A stretch of DNA of 64,000 nucleotides from Hermatobates lingyangjiaoensis (lineage: Eukaryota; Arthropoda; Insecta; Hemiptera; Hermatobatidae): NCBI GenBank assembly GCA_026182355.1, contig JAPFBL010000573.1, forward strand, positions 1 through 64,000, given 5' to 3'. How positions within the stretch are numbered: the first letter of the stretch is position 1; every line of letters begins with the position of its first letter. Position numbers and translations under genes: made by a program. Below, piece after piece: positions 10,276 to 19,034 of this stretch. The notes beneath the pieces were generated by a model. That model made no database searches. It saw only the letters and a list, made by a program, of their open reading frames with translations, and was not told the DNA's origin.

Positions 10276-10395
10276 GCTAAAGTATAGTTTCACGTCAATT
10301 TATTCTCATTTACCCAGCCTTCAACAAGTCTAACAGTAAAAGGGGATTTCAAAAATTACGTCTCCACACAAATAGATTTCAATACGAAAATTCAC

Positions 10396-10428
10396 AACGT
10401 GTTTCGAACACTTAGTGTTCTCTTTCAG
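10396..10428 (-). ncRNA. Hammerhead-like core, family F (copy 2)
   Basis: CTGAAAGA with stem II GAACAC/GTGTTC, then GAAACACGTT. The first box has one base change from CTGAAGA. AAAC/GTT stem I is possible. Confidence 0.6.
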
Positions 10429-10517
10429 GTTTACTCCTCACTCCAGCAAGTCGACCAACGGGAGTGAACTTAACAAGGACTGAGACGAGAAGGACTCTCA
10501 AGGGTGCAGGTGTAAAC

Positions 10518-10550
10518 CTGAAGAAGAACACTAATTGTTCGAAACGTCTT
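10518..10550 (+). ncRNA. Hammerhead-like core, family F (copy 3)
   Basis: CTGAAGA, extra A, GAACAC/TTGTTC stem II with one mismatch, then GAAACGTC. Stem I is weakened because GTT has become CTT. Confidence 0.58.
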
Positions 10551-10599
10551 ATTAGTTTTCATATTATTTTTTCTTTTGTTTGGAGACGCAATTTTTGAA

Positions 10600-11090
10600 A
10601 ATCTCTAATATGAGTAATATTAGTACTGTAGATTAAATTTCTATATAAAAGAATTTTTTTTTTTGCCAAGCTCCTTTATACTGGAACTTTTCTATAATTT
10701 CTATAATGGAACAAAAAATCACTTATAAGTAAAAAAATTGTTGACAATTTTACCAGTATGCTTCTCTAGGTAAATCATAAGCCATATCACAAATTAAATA
10801 ACTTGAACTTTTGGAAATGCCTAGTACTTTACTTTGGCAACATTTTTCAACCATTCCTGCAGAATAGCTGTGTGGAACCCCTCTCAAACTAAAGCTTTGT
10901 TCAGCTTACAAGAAGCATTCTTGCTGCTTCGTAACTTCACCTTTAGGAAACTTATCACCTCCGGCTTAAGACTTATTCTTCCTCTTTCATCCCACGTTGG
11001 TATCAAACTTCCATCCTTTTCCTAAAGTATCAAAGGAAAAAGCACCATTTTTTCCTTGAACACTTTAAGGAAAAAATTAAATATAATATA
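10600..11090. other. Unassigned sequence
   Basis: No gene recognised. 'aattttttttttttgccaagctcctttatac' near 10650 recurs near 12340, so part of this is an old dispersed repeat. The 63-residue frame at 10834-11025 matches nothing I know. Confidence 0.4.
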
Positions 11091-11131
11091 AACTTATATA
11101 TATAAACAAAATAACATTCTACTGTTATTTT

Positions 11132-11151
11132 GTCCAGTTTGGATCGTTTTT
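11132..11151 (+). other. PLE terminal hairpin motif
   Basis: GTCC-agttt-GGAT-CGTTTTT, the same hairpin found next to A, B, D and E family ends, here without its ribozyme nearby. Confidence 0.5.
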
Positions 11152-11201
11152 CCGTTTATGAAGTGGAAAAAAATATGTATATATAAGTTTATATTATATA
11201 T

Positions 11202-11204
<3 letters not shown>

Positions 11205-11251
<47 letters not shown>
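11205..11251. repeat. (TA)n microsatellite
   Basis: A TA run immediately upstream of the family B terminal repeat. Confidence 0.85.
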
Positions 11252-11253
<2 letters not shown>

Positions 11254-11390
11254 TAGCCGTTGCGTCTACAAAGTGCTTGGTCTCCCTTTCTCTTTTCTCC
11301 TGAAGACGGATTACCCGAAAATTTGAGTCTGTAAGTGTGTTTCTTTTACTTTCTGTGCTACCTGTCTTCAATTTTGAACTGTTATATATA
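11252..11390 (+). repeat. PLE terminal repeat, family B copy 2
   Basis: Runs from 'cactagccgttgcgtctac' through the core to 'tcttcaattttgaactg'. It ends at another TA run. Confidence 0.62.
11300..11328 (+). ncRNA. Hammerhead-like core, family B (copy 2)
   Basis: CTGAAGA, extra C, GG/CC-centred stem II (GGATTACCC), GAAAATTTGAG. CTC before and GAG after the core pair as stem I. Confidence 0.62.
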
Positions 11391-11404
11391 TAAAACCCAA
11401 TATA

Positions 11405-11545
11405 TGAAACCCAACAGTTGGGTTTTTGACTCTGACGAAGACCGCTTGTTACGGTTGAAAGATCTTAGTCTTGTTTTCCCATTTCTTATTGTGGTTTGAT
11501 CATTGATTGTTATTTCACGTGTTTATGTGAAATCTTTATATATAT
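11405..11545 (+). repeat. PLE terminal repeat, family C copy 2
   Basis: Full plus-strand family C unit. It ends in a hairpin TTTCAC-gtgttta-tGTGAAA at about 11512-11532. Confidence 0.68.
11432..11464 (+). ncRNA. Hammerhead-like core, family C (copy 2)
   Basis: CTGACGA, extra A, stem II GACCG/CGGTT, then GAAAGATC. GACT before and AGTC after the core pair as stem I. Confidence 0.68.
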
Positions 11546-11608
11546 AAATACATAAACATAATATAACAAATGATCAAACCACAATATGAAATGAGAAAAC
11601 AAGACTAA

Positions 11609-11641
11609 GATCTTTCAACTGTAACAAGTGGTCTTCATCAG
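11609..11641 (-). ncRNA. Hammerhead-like core, family C (copy 3)
   Basis: CTGATGA, extra A, GACCA..CAGTT stem II, GAAAGATC on the minus strand. The GACT/AGTC stem I is intact. Confidence 0.66.
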
Positions 11642-11851
11642 AGTCAAAAACCCAACTGAAACACTAGATGCAGAATACATCTGGTGAGGGGTTGAGAAGT
11701 GTGGGAGGGAAGAGTGATATTTTAAAAGGGTGAAAGGACATTAGCCCTTTCTTGCGCTTTCACCCTTTTAAAATACCACTCTTCCCTCCCACTCTTCTCA
11801 ACCCTTCACCAGATGTTTTCTGCATCTAGTGTTTCAGTTGAGTTTTTGATT

Positions 11852-11884
11852 CTGATGAAGACCGCTTGTAACGGTTGAAAGATC
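11852..11884 (+). ncRNA. Hammerhead-like core, family C (copy 4)
   Basis: CTGATGA, extra A, GACCG/CGGTT stem II with loop cttgtaa, GAAAGATC. This is the cleanest family C core, although stem I here is shortened to ATTC/TAGTC with mismatches. Confidence 0.68.
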
Positions 11885-11964
11885 CTAGTCATGTTTGCCC
11901 ATTTCATATTGTGGTTTGATCATTGATTCTTATTTCACGTGTTTATGTGAAATCTTTTTATATA

Positions 11965-12930
11965 ATATAATAAATAAATAACAATATAATAAAAAAATTA
12001 TACAATAAAAAAATAAAACTGAAATATTATTGATTATTAATTGAATAATTAATTGGAAACATTGAATGAAAACAGTTTCTTGGTGCGTGACAGTACCAAG
12101 AAAATTAAATCTGTGGGATGATTTGGCAGAATTTGGGATGAAGTGAGAAAAAAGAATTAAGTTATGTTGTTTGCTTGGACTTGGAATAAAACATACGTCT
12201 GTTTAACTTAATAATTTATCATTATTTTTCTGGTACTCACAATTTGATGCTTTTAGATTTGGGTTTGACTCTCTGATGGATTAATTTAAAATAACTTTAT
12301 TAAAGATTCTTTTTAATTACTCTGTATATTAAATTTCCATACAAGACAATTTTGCTTGCCAAGCTCCTTTATACGAGGCTTTTTCTATAATTTCTGATAC
12401 TGACAAGTTTCTGTTTTGCCACCATATAAAGGACTGGAAAACTAGTAAACACTTCAGAAGTTCTTACGAAATCTGTAAGAGGATTCTTTGTCCCATACCC
12501 AATGGGAAAACAGACATTATTTTTAGGTAGACACTGTATATTTTGACCATTTGGTTCCTGATTTCCTATCAGGTTTGTTCTTTTTCACCGTTGTTGCTAT
12601 ATTTTAACATATTTTGACCATTTGGTTCCTGGATTTCTGGTTTCTGATTTCAGTACCATTTAGTCTCAAATCTCATTTGGTTCCTGATTTCCTATCAGGT
12701 TCGTTCTTTTTCATCGTTGTTCCTACATTTTAACATATTTTCACCAGATCTTCTGTCTTCCACCACTGTATCTGCCTATTCTGTTACATAATTTTTGTTT
12801 CTATTAAGATGTAGTAAGTGGTTTAATTGAAACTATGAACAAAGTAAATAACTACCAGTTATTTTGTAAAATTTACTAATGTTGAAAAATTACTAAGAAA
12901 CATTTCTATATGCAATTCTTTAATAAGAAG
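11965..12930. other. AT-rich sequence with a local duplication
   Basis: No gene seen. A block of about 75 bp containing 'ccatttggttcctgatttcc', 'tatcaggtt(t/c)gttcttttt' and 'acattttaacatatttt' occurs near 12547 and 12670, with a further partial copy near 12610. This is a short-range duplication. Confidence 0.6.
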
Positions 12931-12931
12931 A

Positions 12932-12960
12932 AGTTTCGAACATGCAGTGTTCTTCTTCAG
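12932..12960 (-). ncRNA. Hammerhead-like core, family F (copy 4)
   Basis: CTGAAGA, extra A, stem II GAACACT..ATGTTC, then GAAACT. The downstream stem I strand is degraded. Confidence 0.55.
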
Positions 12961-13016
12961 GAAAGTTTAGTGGTTGTGGGTTGACTGAAGTTGAGACTTG
13001 ATTCAACTTTTGATGT

Positions 13017-13352
13017 AACCTGAAGAAGGTTAGGTTAGGTTGAAGTTCTAGTCACACAAGGGAACACACGTAGGCCAAGCATTGGCCCTTTGTGATACCA
13101 CACAAGAAAGATTGATTCTACAATGGGAGTCCTAAAATTTGCCTAACTCAAGTGTATTTAGAGTAGGGATCTTTAACGAGTCACTGACATCGTACAGTCT
13201 CAGGACCGACAGTTTAACGTCCTACTCCGAGGGACGACGTGCTCAGATTTATTCACCTCCCGCATGAATAAATCGAGGACCAGGTGGGGATCGAACCCCT
13301 GTCCAATCAGTTCTGAGGTGAGTACGTTAACCACTGAGCTAACCTGAAGAAG
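13017..13352 (-). mobile_element. tRNA-derived SINE with 12-bp target duplication
   Basis: On the minus strand the head reads GGTTAGCTCAGTGGTTAACG (a box A-like region) and GGTTCGATCC (box B). It is followed by a body shared with seven other fragments in the window, and a 3' tail of AACCT repeats. The insert at 13029-13340 (312 bp) is flanked by 'aacctgaagaag' at 13017-13028 and 13341-13352. The target was the CTGAAGA box of a family F core. Because the tail and the target share AACCT, the boundary is uncertain by a few bases. The SINE is probably transcribed by RNA polymerase III and was moved by an unknown LINE. Confidence 0.85.
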
Positions 13353-13376
13353 AACATTACCTGTTTGAAACGCGTT
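13344..13376 (+). ncRNA. Hammerhead-like core, family F (copy 5), interrupted upstream by a SINE
   Basis: CTGAAGA, extra A, GAACA..TGTTT stem II, GAAACGCGTT. The SINE inserted at the start of this core. Target duplication regenerated the CTGAAGA box on this side, so the core remains complete. Confidence 0.6.
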
Positions 13377-13379
13377 ATT

Positions 13380-14525
13380 TTTTTGTAAACTATTGTACAT
13401 AAATAAATTTATTACTATTTTCTCAAAATAATGAAAGCTTATTGTGTTTAGCATGTTGACTATAAATTTACTTTTGTTTAAAAGGGTAAAAAATCCTTGT
13501 GAATACATTTCTAAAATGTATGCAACCCAGATATTGTTTACGACTCAGCTCCGTCTGTTTCAATTTACTTGGTTTACAAAGTTCATTAAAAGTTTATTGG
13601 GGGAAATTCATTTCAAGTGATTTGCGATGCCAAGTCTGGGGCTTTTTATTACAATCCAAGATTTACTTAATCTTTTGAATAACGTAAAATGGTTTCAACT
13701 TAAGATTAGCCTGGAATACAGCTCTATTCAAAACGTTAAAATTTAAAATAATAACCTTTTATGCAATGAAACTGTTTGATAAACAAACTTATTACTTTAA
13801 ATTTTAAAATATGAGAATAAAGATTTAAACTTTATACTTTGTTTGCAAGTTTCTTCTTCATTAATTTTTGAATTATAGTGATCTATATATTAAATATTGA
13901 TTATATTATAGATTTCTTTATTAGAAGCAGCATGTATGACACATTATTATTGTTTATTATAATTATAATTATTATAATTTACTATAGTTTGTTATAATTA
14001 TAATTGTTTATTATAACTCATACTAGTAATGCTTCAATGAATTACTTGGATTTTACTGTAAGTAAGATATTAAATTTTATAAAAATAAAATTACTTATTT
14101 CAATTTGGGGAAAGTAATATGTCTCTACACAAACAAGTTTATTATAAATAACTAAGAAAGTGACAAAGTGACATAGCCAAGTGACATGTTAGACAAAATT
14201 AATAAAATAGATGAAAAAAAAATTTTGTTTTAGAATACAAGTTAAATTAATTTAATTTAAAAGTTAAATAAATTAGTGTAGTTCCCAGGAGTATCAGGAC
14301 GCTATCAACCAAACTTCTTTATTCTTTTTTAACCCTTCTATTTTACTATAACCAGTTTCTATTCTTCTTTCCAATTGTTTTGTTTTTTTTTTCTTAAAAA
14401 CATATTTGTTTCATCTATTTCATTGATTTTTTTCTAATATGTCATTTGGCCAGCTTATTATCCCAGTTAGACTCTCTTTTAGCAGGAAGTTAGTTTAAAG
14501 AATTGAATCTCTCAGTCTGAAGATC
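13380..14525. other. AT-rich sequence
   Basis: No gene recognised. The minus frame at 13200-13508 is mostly SINE sequence. Short runs such as 'gacatagccaagtgacatgtta' near 14175 resemble 7710-7735 beside the N1 fragment, so an old PLE piece may be present. Confidence 0.4.
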
Positions 14526-14526
14526 G

Positions 14527-14604
14527 TGAATGTCGAGACAGCGATTCCCTTTAATCATATATGTTTGAAAGAAGATCTAATTTATACCAATGTTAATCAA
14601 TGAT
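14527..14604 (+). pseudogene. PLE N-terminal coding fragment (N2)
   Basis: The plus frame reads VETAIPFNHICLKEDL then IYTNVNQ and a stop at about 14602-14604. It matches N1 (FNDTCLKEDLLPIYTN), but here no (TA)n follows, which shows that the coding sequence does not itself encode the TA run. Confidence 0.5.
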
Positions 14605-14656
14605 CAGTGTTTATGTGAATTCTTGTATTTATACCAACATATATTCAACATGCTCA

Positions 14657-14661
<5 letters not shown>

Positions 14662-14703
<42 letters not shown>

Positions 14704-14724
14704 ACACTCACACACACTCACACA

Positions 14725-14797
<73 letters not shown>

Positions 14798-14808
14798 ACA
14801 CTCACACA

Positions 14809-14872
<64 letters not shown>
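14662..14872. repeat. (CA)n microsatellite
   Basis: Over 200 bases of CA repeat with regularly placed 'ctcacacacactcacacact' interruptions near 14707-14730 and again near 14791-14814, so the run contains a tandem duplication of its own interrupted block. The HTHTHT and CVCVCV frames are artefacts. Confidence 0.95.
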
Positions 14873-14874
<2 letters not shown>

Positions 14875-14875
<1 letters not shown>

Positions 14876-15240
14876 TCAGTCACTCATATACTAATACAGC
14901 GAAACCTTTTCAAACAGCATTATTAATTTAAATTCTTTTCACCAATTCTAATACAATTGTAATGAATGTACTTATTCACATGATAATTCATGATCATTTA
15001 TAGGTTTTCGTGACCTTTCAACAATAATTCATTTCACATTAATCAGGTTAAGAATCAATCATTCATGTAAATACTGGTGCATAGTTCTTTCTGTGTTCTA
15101 TCTCTCTTTAGATAGATGGATAGAGACAGATAAAGAAAGTGTGTGAGAGAGAGAGAGACAAACAGAAATTTATATCTCTTCTTTAAAAATCAATCCAACA
15201 TATCCACCTGTCACTTTAGTTCTTTGAGCATCTACCATCT
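14875..15240. other. Unassigned sequence
   Basis: Nothing recognisable apart from a short GA run at 15144-15160. Confidence 0.4.
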
Positions 15241-15244
15241 TTTT

Positions 15245-15825
15245 TCCGAAAATAAGACATGTCTTATATGACATTTGTCTTACTTTATTATTAGGTCAAA
15301 ATCTGTGCTAGGGCTTATTCTCGGGGGGGGGGGGGGGGGGGGGGGGCTTCAAGTATATTAGGTAGATTTACATATTTTTGTTTATTATTTATTTTTATAC
15401 AGAAATTTAAATTTATTCGATTACAGTCATGTCATCTTCTGTAACATCGTCATAAATTATCAAAATTTTGAATTCCGTTCTGATTTTCCTCCAAATCTAT
15501 TTCCTGTAGAATCATTGGTCTGAATCTGTCACGTCTTGCAATATAGCTGTGATTAAATTAATACTTCTTGACTAAGTAGCCTCCTTGAAACGAACTTTAG
15601 AGGTAAACAAGGAATTTCTTGAAATATTTTTTTCCTAAGAATTCTTTGAAATATTACGACAGCTATAGATACATACTACACTCAACAGTAATTTTTTAAC
15701 GAATTATATTTTTCACATTATCCTAACTAGGGTTTATTTTCAGGGGAGGGCTTACAGTTCAAAACATCCCAAAAATCACGCTAGGACTTATTTTCGGAGG
15801 ATGTCTTATTTACAGGAAATTTGGA
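15245..15825. mobile_element. MITE-like element with 'ccgaaaataagac' ends
   Basis: The left side (ccgaaaataagacatgtctta) and right side (ggacttattttcggaggatg, then tgtcttattt) are related in inverted orientation. An internal 'agggcttattctcgg' occurs before a G run of about 20 bases (15326-15346). There is no coding frame. Boundaries and target duplication are unclear. Confidence 0.45.
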
Positions 15826-15960
15826 GGAAAATCAGAACGGAATTCAAAATTAACATATAACATATTTATATACATATAATATAATAACATATTTATGTAC
15901 ATTTTATTCACATTTACGTATGCATGAACAATTAAGCACACACATACGCATGTATCGTAC

Positions 15961-16102
<142 letters not shown>

Positions 16103-16615
16103 AGAAACAATCCAAAATATCCACTGTCACTTTAGTTTTTTTGTGCATCTATGTGTACTTAGAGTACAGAGGTGTTTGCTTTAATTACATGGACAAGTTT
16201 CGCACTACTTAGAACCTGTGTTGAGAAGCATTGACAATGAACTAGGCAAGACCAGCTTTCTATTCAAGACATGCTAATGAGTTGCATACAATGCCTGTCC
16301 TTTTCCACCACTCGCTAGAGCGCTATTGTGTCCAGCTAACTTTTATTCTTGTTCCCCTTCAGTCACTTCCGTTCAAACACCTTTATTACTAACATCAATA
16401 GTAATAGTTCATAGGGCGTAATAACAGCTGGTATAACTAGCAATATATACTGAAGCATATCGAACAGTTTACACATGTATCTTTATACATTTAACATTGT
16501 ATGAAACCTGCGTCATTACTTCATAAAAAACTGAAATAAAAACTCCATTCTGAATTTCTATTGTAAGTTTTAGTAATTTAGGTTTTTCTAAGCCATCAAC
16601 TAAAAACGTAACCAC
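16103..16615. other. Unassigned sequence
   Basis: No gene or repeat recognised. Base composition is closer to balanced than in most of the window (for example 16250-16330), but no frame is longer than about 30 codons. Confidence 0.4.
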
Positions 16616-16616
16616 C

Positions 16617-16795
16617 ATTATATATATATATAAAAGAGTTCAGATAAACACGTGAAATAACAATCAATGATCAAACCACAATATGAAATGGGAAAACAGT
16701 TGGGTTTTTGACTCGGCCGAAAACCGCTTGTTATGGTTGAAAGATCTTAGTCTTGTTTTCCCATTTCATATTGTGGTATGATCATTGATATATAA
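16617..16795. repeat. Collapsed inverted pair, family C (copy 5)
   Basis: A minus-strand C end (16640-16697) joins directly to a plus-strand C unit at about 16698. This removes one core and keeps a mutated one. Confidence 0.6.
16712..16745 (+). ncRNA. Degenerate hammerhead-like core, family C (copy 5)
   Basis: The first box is CTCGGCCGA instead of CTGATGA. Stem II ACCG/TGGT and GAAAGATC persist. It is probably inactive. Confidence 0.4.
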
Positions 16796-16905
16796 TTCAC
16801 TTCTTCTCCTGAGGACGACCGCCATTACAGTGGAAATATTGAAAAGTGAGTCGTTTTTACCTTTTTGTCTATGTATCACAGTTTATTTTAAGTATATATA
16901 TATGC
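16790..16905 (+). repeat. PLE terminal repeat, family D copy 2
   Basis: A plus-strand D unit joined directly to the family C unit before it, ending in a short TA run near 16895. Confidence 0.58.
16809..16841 (+). ncRNA. Hammerhead-like core, family D (copy 2)
   Basis: CTGAGGA, extra C, GACCG with CAGTG on the other side of stem II (mutated), GAAATATTG. CACTT/AAGTG stem I is intact. Confidence 0.58.
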
Positions 16906-16994
16906 AGAAAAATCTCAATAAATAAACACGTGATGCACTCAATAAAGTTTAAACCACAGTGGAAAAAGGAAAACAATAGAAATAAATGCTTTGT

Positions 16995-17017
16995 GGTCTT
17001 TCAAGGTATGTCACCAG
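16995..17017 (-). ncRNA. Hammerhead-like core, family L (copy 1)
   Basis: CTGGTGA then CATACCTTG and AAAGACC, with a very weak stem II. Confidence 0.32.
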
Positions 17018-17064
17018 AGAGCAAACAAAGTAAAAACTGACTCAGTTTCTTCTTTGTTTGCTCT

Positions 17065-17087
17065 CTGATGACATACGTTGAAAGGCC
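17065..17087 (+). ncRNA. Hammerhead-like core, family L (copy 2)
   Basis: CTGATGA, CATACGTTG, AAAGGCC. GCTCT before pairs with AGAGC after as stem I. Stem II is short. Confidence 0.42.
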
Positions 17088-17230
17088 TGAGAGCATTTAT
17101 TTCTTATGGTTTCCTTTTTTCATTGTGGTTTAAACTTCATATATATATAAAATTGAATTCATTATATATAAAAAATATAATAAATTCAAAACGAAGGAAA
17201 CAAACAGAAAGACACAGACATAACTCACAT

Positions 17231-17257
17231 CGATATTTCGACCATCGTCGTCATCAG
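17231..17257 (-). ncRNA. Hammerhead-like core, family E (copy 1)
   Basis: CTGATGA, extra C, stem II GAC/GTC (GACGATGGTC), GAAATATCG. TCACA upstream and TGTGA downstream pair as stem I. Confidence 0.65.
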
Positions 17258-17366
17258 GAGGTGTGAAGAGCGAAGAGCGAAGAGTCCCGCAGGAAGACAG
17301 GGCGGTACTCAGGTACCTGAGAGAGGTCTTCCTGCGGGACTCTTCGCTCTTCGCTCTTCACACCTC

Positions 17367-17392
17367 CTGATGACGACGATGTCGAAATATCG
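17367..17392 (+). ncRNA. Hammerhead-like core, family E (copy 2)
   Basis: CTGATGA, extra C, GAC-gat-GTC, GAAATATCG with TCACA/TGTGA stem I. It is the mirror partner of the copy at 17231. Confidence 0.68.
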
Positions 17393-17458
17393 ATGTGAGT
17401 TATGTCTGTGTCTTTCTGTTTGTTTCCTTCGTTTTGAATTTATTTAATTTTAAAAAAA

Positions 17459-17490
17459 GTCCACTGGACCGTTTCTTTTAATTGTGGTAC

Positions 17491-17535
<45 letters not shown>
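17459..17535 (+). other. PLE terminal hairpin and (TA)n
   Basis: GTCC-act-GGAC-CGTTT is followed by a (TA)n run. This pairing of hairpin and TA tract recurs at other A, B, D and E ends. Confidence 0.6.
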
Positions 17536-17660
17536 GTTGACTGTTGTCCCTCCGTCTATTCACTTCTTCTCCTGAGGACGACCTCCATAACGGTCTAAAT
17601 ATTGAATCGTCAGTCCTTTGTTACGTTTCGTTACGTTACGTTGACAGGTCCTTTGTTGGA
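17536..17660 (+). repeat. PLE terminal repeat, family D copy 3
   Basis: Begins 'gttgactgttgtccctccgt' and carries a core, then diverges after 'gtcctttgttacgtttcg', where 'gttacgtt' repeats. Confidence 0.6.
17572..17604 (+). ncRNA. Hammerhead-like core, family D (copy 3)
   Basis: CTGAGGA, extra C, GACCT..CGGTC stem II with one mismatch. TAAATATTG replaces GAAATATTG. Confidence 0.5.
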
Positions 17661-17707
17661 CCTGTCCCGTATGTAGTTTCAGCTCTTCTTTAGGTAGAAG
17701 GAAGTAC

Positions 17708-17737
17708 CCGAAGATGACCTACGAGGTCAAAAGCTTG
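17708..17737 (+). ncRNA. Hammerhead-like core, family J (copy 2)
   Basis: CCGAAGA, extra T, stem II GACC/GGTC with loop tacga, AAAAGCTTG. Stem II is good; both conserved boxes have one change. Confidence 0.45.
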
Positions 17738-17942
17738 TGTTTTCTTCTATAATTTAGTTATAGCTAGTCCTTAATATATGTTATCAGTTATTGTACTGTG
17801 TTATTGCCTCCAGTATGTCCCTGGGAAATTTGTTATTTTCATTGCCTTTGCAGCATAGGAAAAGTGATTAGAAAAAAAGAAAAATTGCTGAAAAAATTCA
17901 TGAATGCAGAATCTGCTCTGCTGTTTAACTATATATATATAT

Positions 17943-17995
17943 ATATATGTTTTGTTAAATGACTGTTGTACTAAGGCGTAAATAAATTTCATAGA
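17943..17995 (-). pseudogene. PLE N-terminal coding fragment (N3)
   Basis: The minus frame reads MKFIYALVQQSFNKT and then enters (TA)n. It corresponds to FIHALVQRSFNKTCLKEGL in N8, so the TA run begins at the codon after FNKT, earlier than in N1, N4, N5 and N6. Confidence 0.5.
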
Positions 17996-18080
17996 CCATT
18001 TTTAAAGTTTTCCCACATTTGTTTTAAATCTTTCCGGTACTAAAAACACTAGTTCTCAAAATGATTTGTTATTTCTAACT

Positions 18081-18111
18081 GGCATGTTTCGGTCTCCTTG
18101 ACCATCTTCAG
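18081..18111 (-). ncRNA. Hammerhead-like core, family H (copy 1)
   Basis: CTGAAGA, extra T, stem II GGTC/GACC, GAAACATGCC on the minus strand. AACT before and AGTT after pair as stem I. Confidence 0.66.
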
Positions 18112-18195
18112 AGTTAATCATATTTATAAAAACTTAGTCCCTCTAACTACCACTATATTACATTATAAATTTCTTAAATTAACACTATAACTTTC

Positions 18196-18362
18196 GATAA
18201 CATTAAGAAATAATTCTATCACAAAATATACATGTTGTCTGAAGCAGTTTTGCCACCCGTTATAATCAGGTGTTCCACTTAACTTCATAAAATGTCTCTA
18301 GGTTCCATCCGTTGGGTCTTCAATCTTGGTTCGTGTTCCTGCATTGTTCTGGAATATAGTTT
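18196..18362 (-). pseudogene. Unknown conserved coding-like fragment (copy 2)
   Basis: The minus frame reads GTRTKIEDPTDGT, TAG stop, RHFMKLSGTPDYNGWQ, then NCFRQHVYFVIE. It is the homologue of the fragment at 7931-8076 with the same in-frame stop. It lies between a family H core and N-terminal fragment N4. Function unknown. Confidence 0.4.
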
Positions 18363-18437
18363 TAGCGTCCTGTTGAATCCTGTAGTTTCGTTGTTCATAT
18401 TTGGTTTTAGTTCTATTATTTTAAGGGCTTCTGAAAT

Positions 18438-18513
18438 TTATTCATGCCTCAGTACAACGTTCATTTAACAAAACATGTTTAAAAGAAAGATTGCTTCCCA
18501 AATTTACAACTAT
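18438..18513 (+). pseudogene. PLE N-terminal coding fragment (N4)
   Basis: The plus frame reads FIHASVQRSFNKTCLKERLL then PKFT, and meets (TA)n at about 18513. The preceding 'attattttaag' is shared with N8 and could be an intron 3' end, since PLEs can retain introns. That part is inference. Confidence 0.5.
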
Positions 18514-18620
18514 ATATATATAATAGATTTTTCAAAAGAACATACTGAAAAGAAATCACTGAACTCACTACTATATTTCGATGTCCTCGTCGTCAGGAAT
18601 AGATGTGAATCGCTCCAAAG
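18514..18620 (-). repeat. PLE terminal repeat, family E (copy 3)
   Basis: A minus-strand E variant with 'gaactcactactatatttcg', nearly identical to 48715-48800. Confidence 0.62.
18571..18596 (-). ncRNA. Hammerhead-like core, family E (copy 3)
   Basis: CTGACGA, extra C, GAG..ATC as a weak stem II, GAAATATAG. Confidence 0.5.
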
Positions 18621-18659
18621 GCTGATAACGACTATAATAATCTATATATATATATATAT

Positions 18660-18820
18660 TAAAATAAGCAGTGACACATAAACTGAAACACAACAAAGAC
18701 TCACTTTTCAATATTTCGACCGTAATGGCGATCGAAATATTGAAAAGTGAGTCTTTGTTGTGTTTTAGTTTATGTGTCACGGCTTATTTTAATTGTTATC
18801 TGTCCTGCCGGACCGTTTTT
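18660..18820. repeat. Collapsed palindrome of family D, joined at stem II
   Basis: The minus arm (18662-18726) and plus arm (18729-18800) meet within the ribozyme stem II. The junction reads 'cgaccgtaatggcgatcg'. Both CTGAGGA boxes are absent. The plus arm ends with hairpin motif GTCC-tgcc-GGAC-CGTTTTT at 18802-18820. Confidence 0.8.
18710..18742. ncRNA. Fold-back remnant of hammerhead stem II, family D
   Basis: CAATATTTC-GACCG-taatgg-CGATC-GAAATATTG. The stem II hairpin is now the turn of a longer perfect fold-back, so the RNA would form one hairpin rather than a ribozyme. Confidence 0.6.
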
Positions 18821-18849
18821 CGTTTATCATGGTATATAAATATATATAT

Positions 18850-18996
18850 AATCAATGATCAAACCACAATAAGAAATGGGAAAACAAGACTAAAATCTTT
18901 CAACCGTAACAAGCGGTCTTTGAAAGATCTTAGTCTTGTTTTCCCATTTCTTATTGTGGTTTGATCATTGATTGTTATTTCACGTGTTTATGTGAA

Positions 18997-19000
<4 letters not shown>
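18850..19000. repeat. Collapsed palindrome of family C, joined at stem II
   Basis: The minus arm (18852-18920) and plus arm (18921-19000) join right after the stem II strand (aagcggtctt/tgaaagatct). No CTGATGA box remains. Confidence 0.78.

Positions 19001-19032
<32 letters not shown>
18998..19032. repeat. (TA)n microsatellite
   Basis: TA run between family C and family M sequence. Confidence 0.85.

Positions 19033-19034
<2 letters not shown>

Larger units (their letters stand above)
10300..10600. repeat. Inverted pair of family F terminal repeats
   Basis: A minus core (10396-10428) and a plus core (10518-10550) flank a central region around 10435-10510. The outer ends include 'gtctccacacaaa' (10350) and 'ttggagacgcaatttttga' (10580). 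Confidence 0.6.
11568..11960. repeat. Large palindrome of family C terminal repeats
   Basis: Arms of about 170-190 bp (11571-11733 and about 11755-11945) meet in 'aggacattagccctttcttgc'. Each carries a family C core, with the 5' sides facing the centre. Confidence 0.8.
16940..17145. repeat. Palindrome of family L terminal repeats
   Basis: Arms of about 100 bp (16940-17038 and 17040-17145) with almost no spacer. Shared strings include 'taaagtttaaaccaca' and its inverse, and 'gctctctgatgaca'. Confidence 0.75.
17180..17444. repeat. Near-perfect palindrome of family E terminal repeats
   Basis: Arms of 119 bp (17180-17298 and 17326-17444) enclose a 27-bp spacer that is itself partly palindromic (ctcaggtacctgag). 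Both arms carry intact cores. A hairpin motif GTCC-act-GGAC-CGTTT follows at 17459-17475. Confidence 0.9.

Noticed and set aside
13029..13045. Telomere repeat, since TTAGG repeats occur in arthropods
   Set aside because: Only two or three units are present, and they are the tail of the SINE.
13029..13340. Possible true tRNA gene at the SINE head
   Set aside because: Box A and box B-like sequences exist, but no complete cloverleaf with acceptor stem is formed and the same head is joined to a SINE body.
14590..14926. Long open frames of alternating His-Thr or Cys-Val
   Set aside because: They are translations of the (CA)n microsatellite, open in several frames on both strands.
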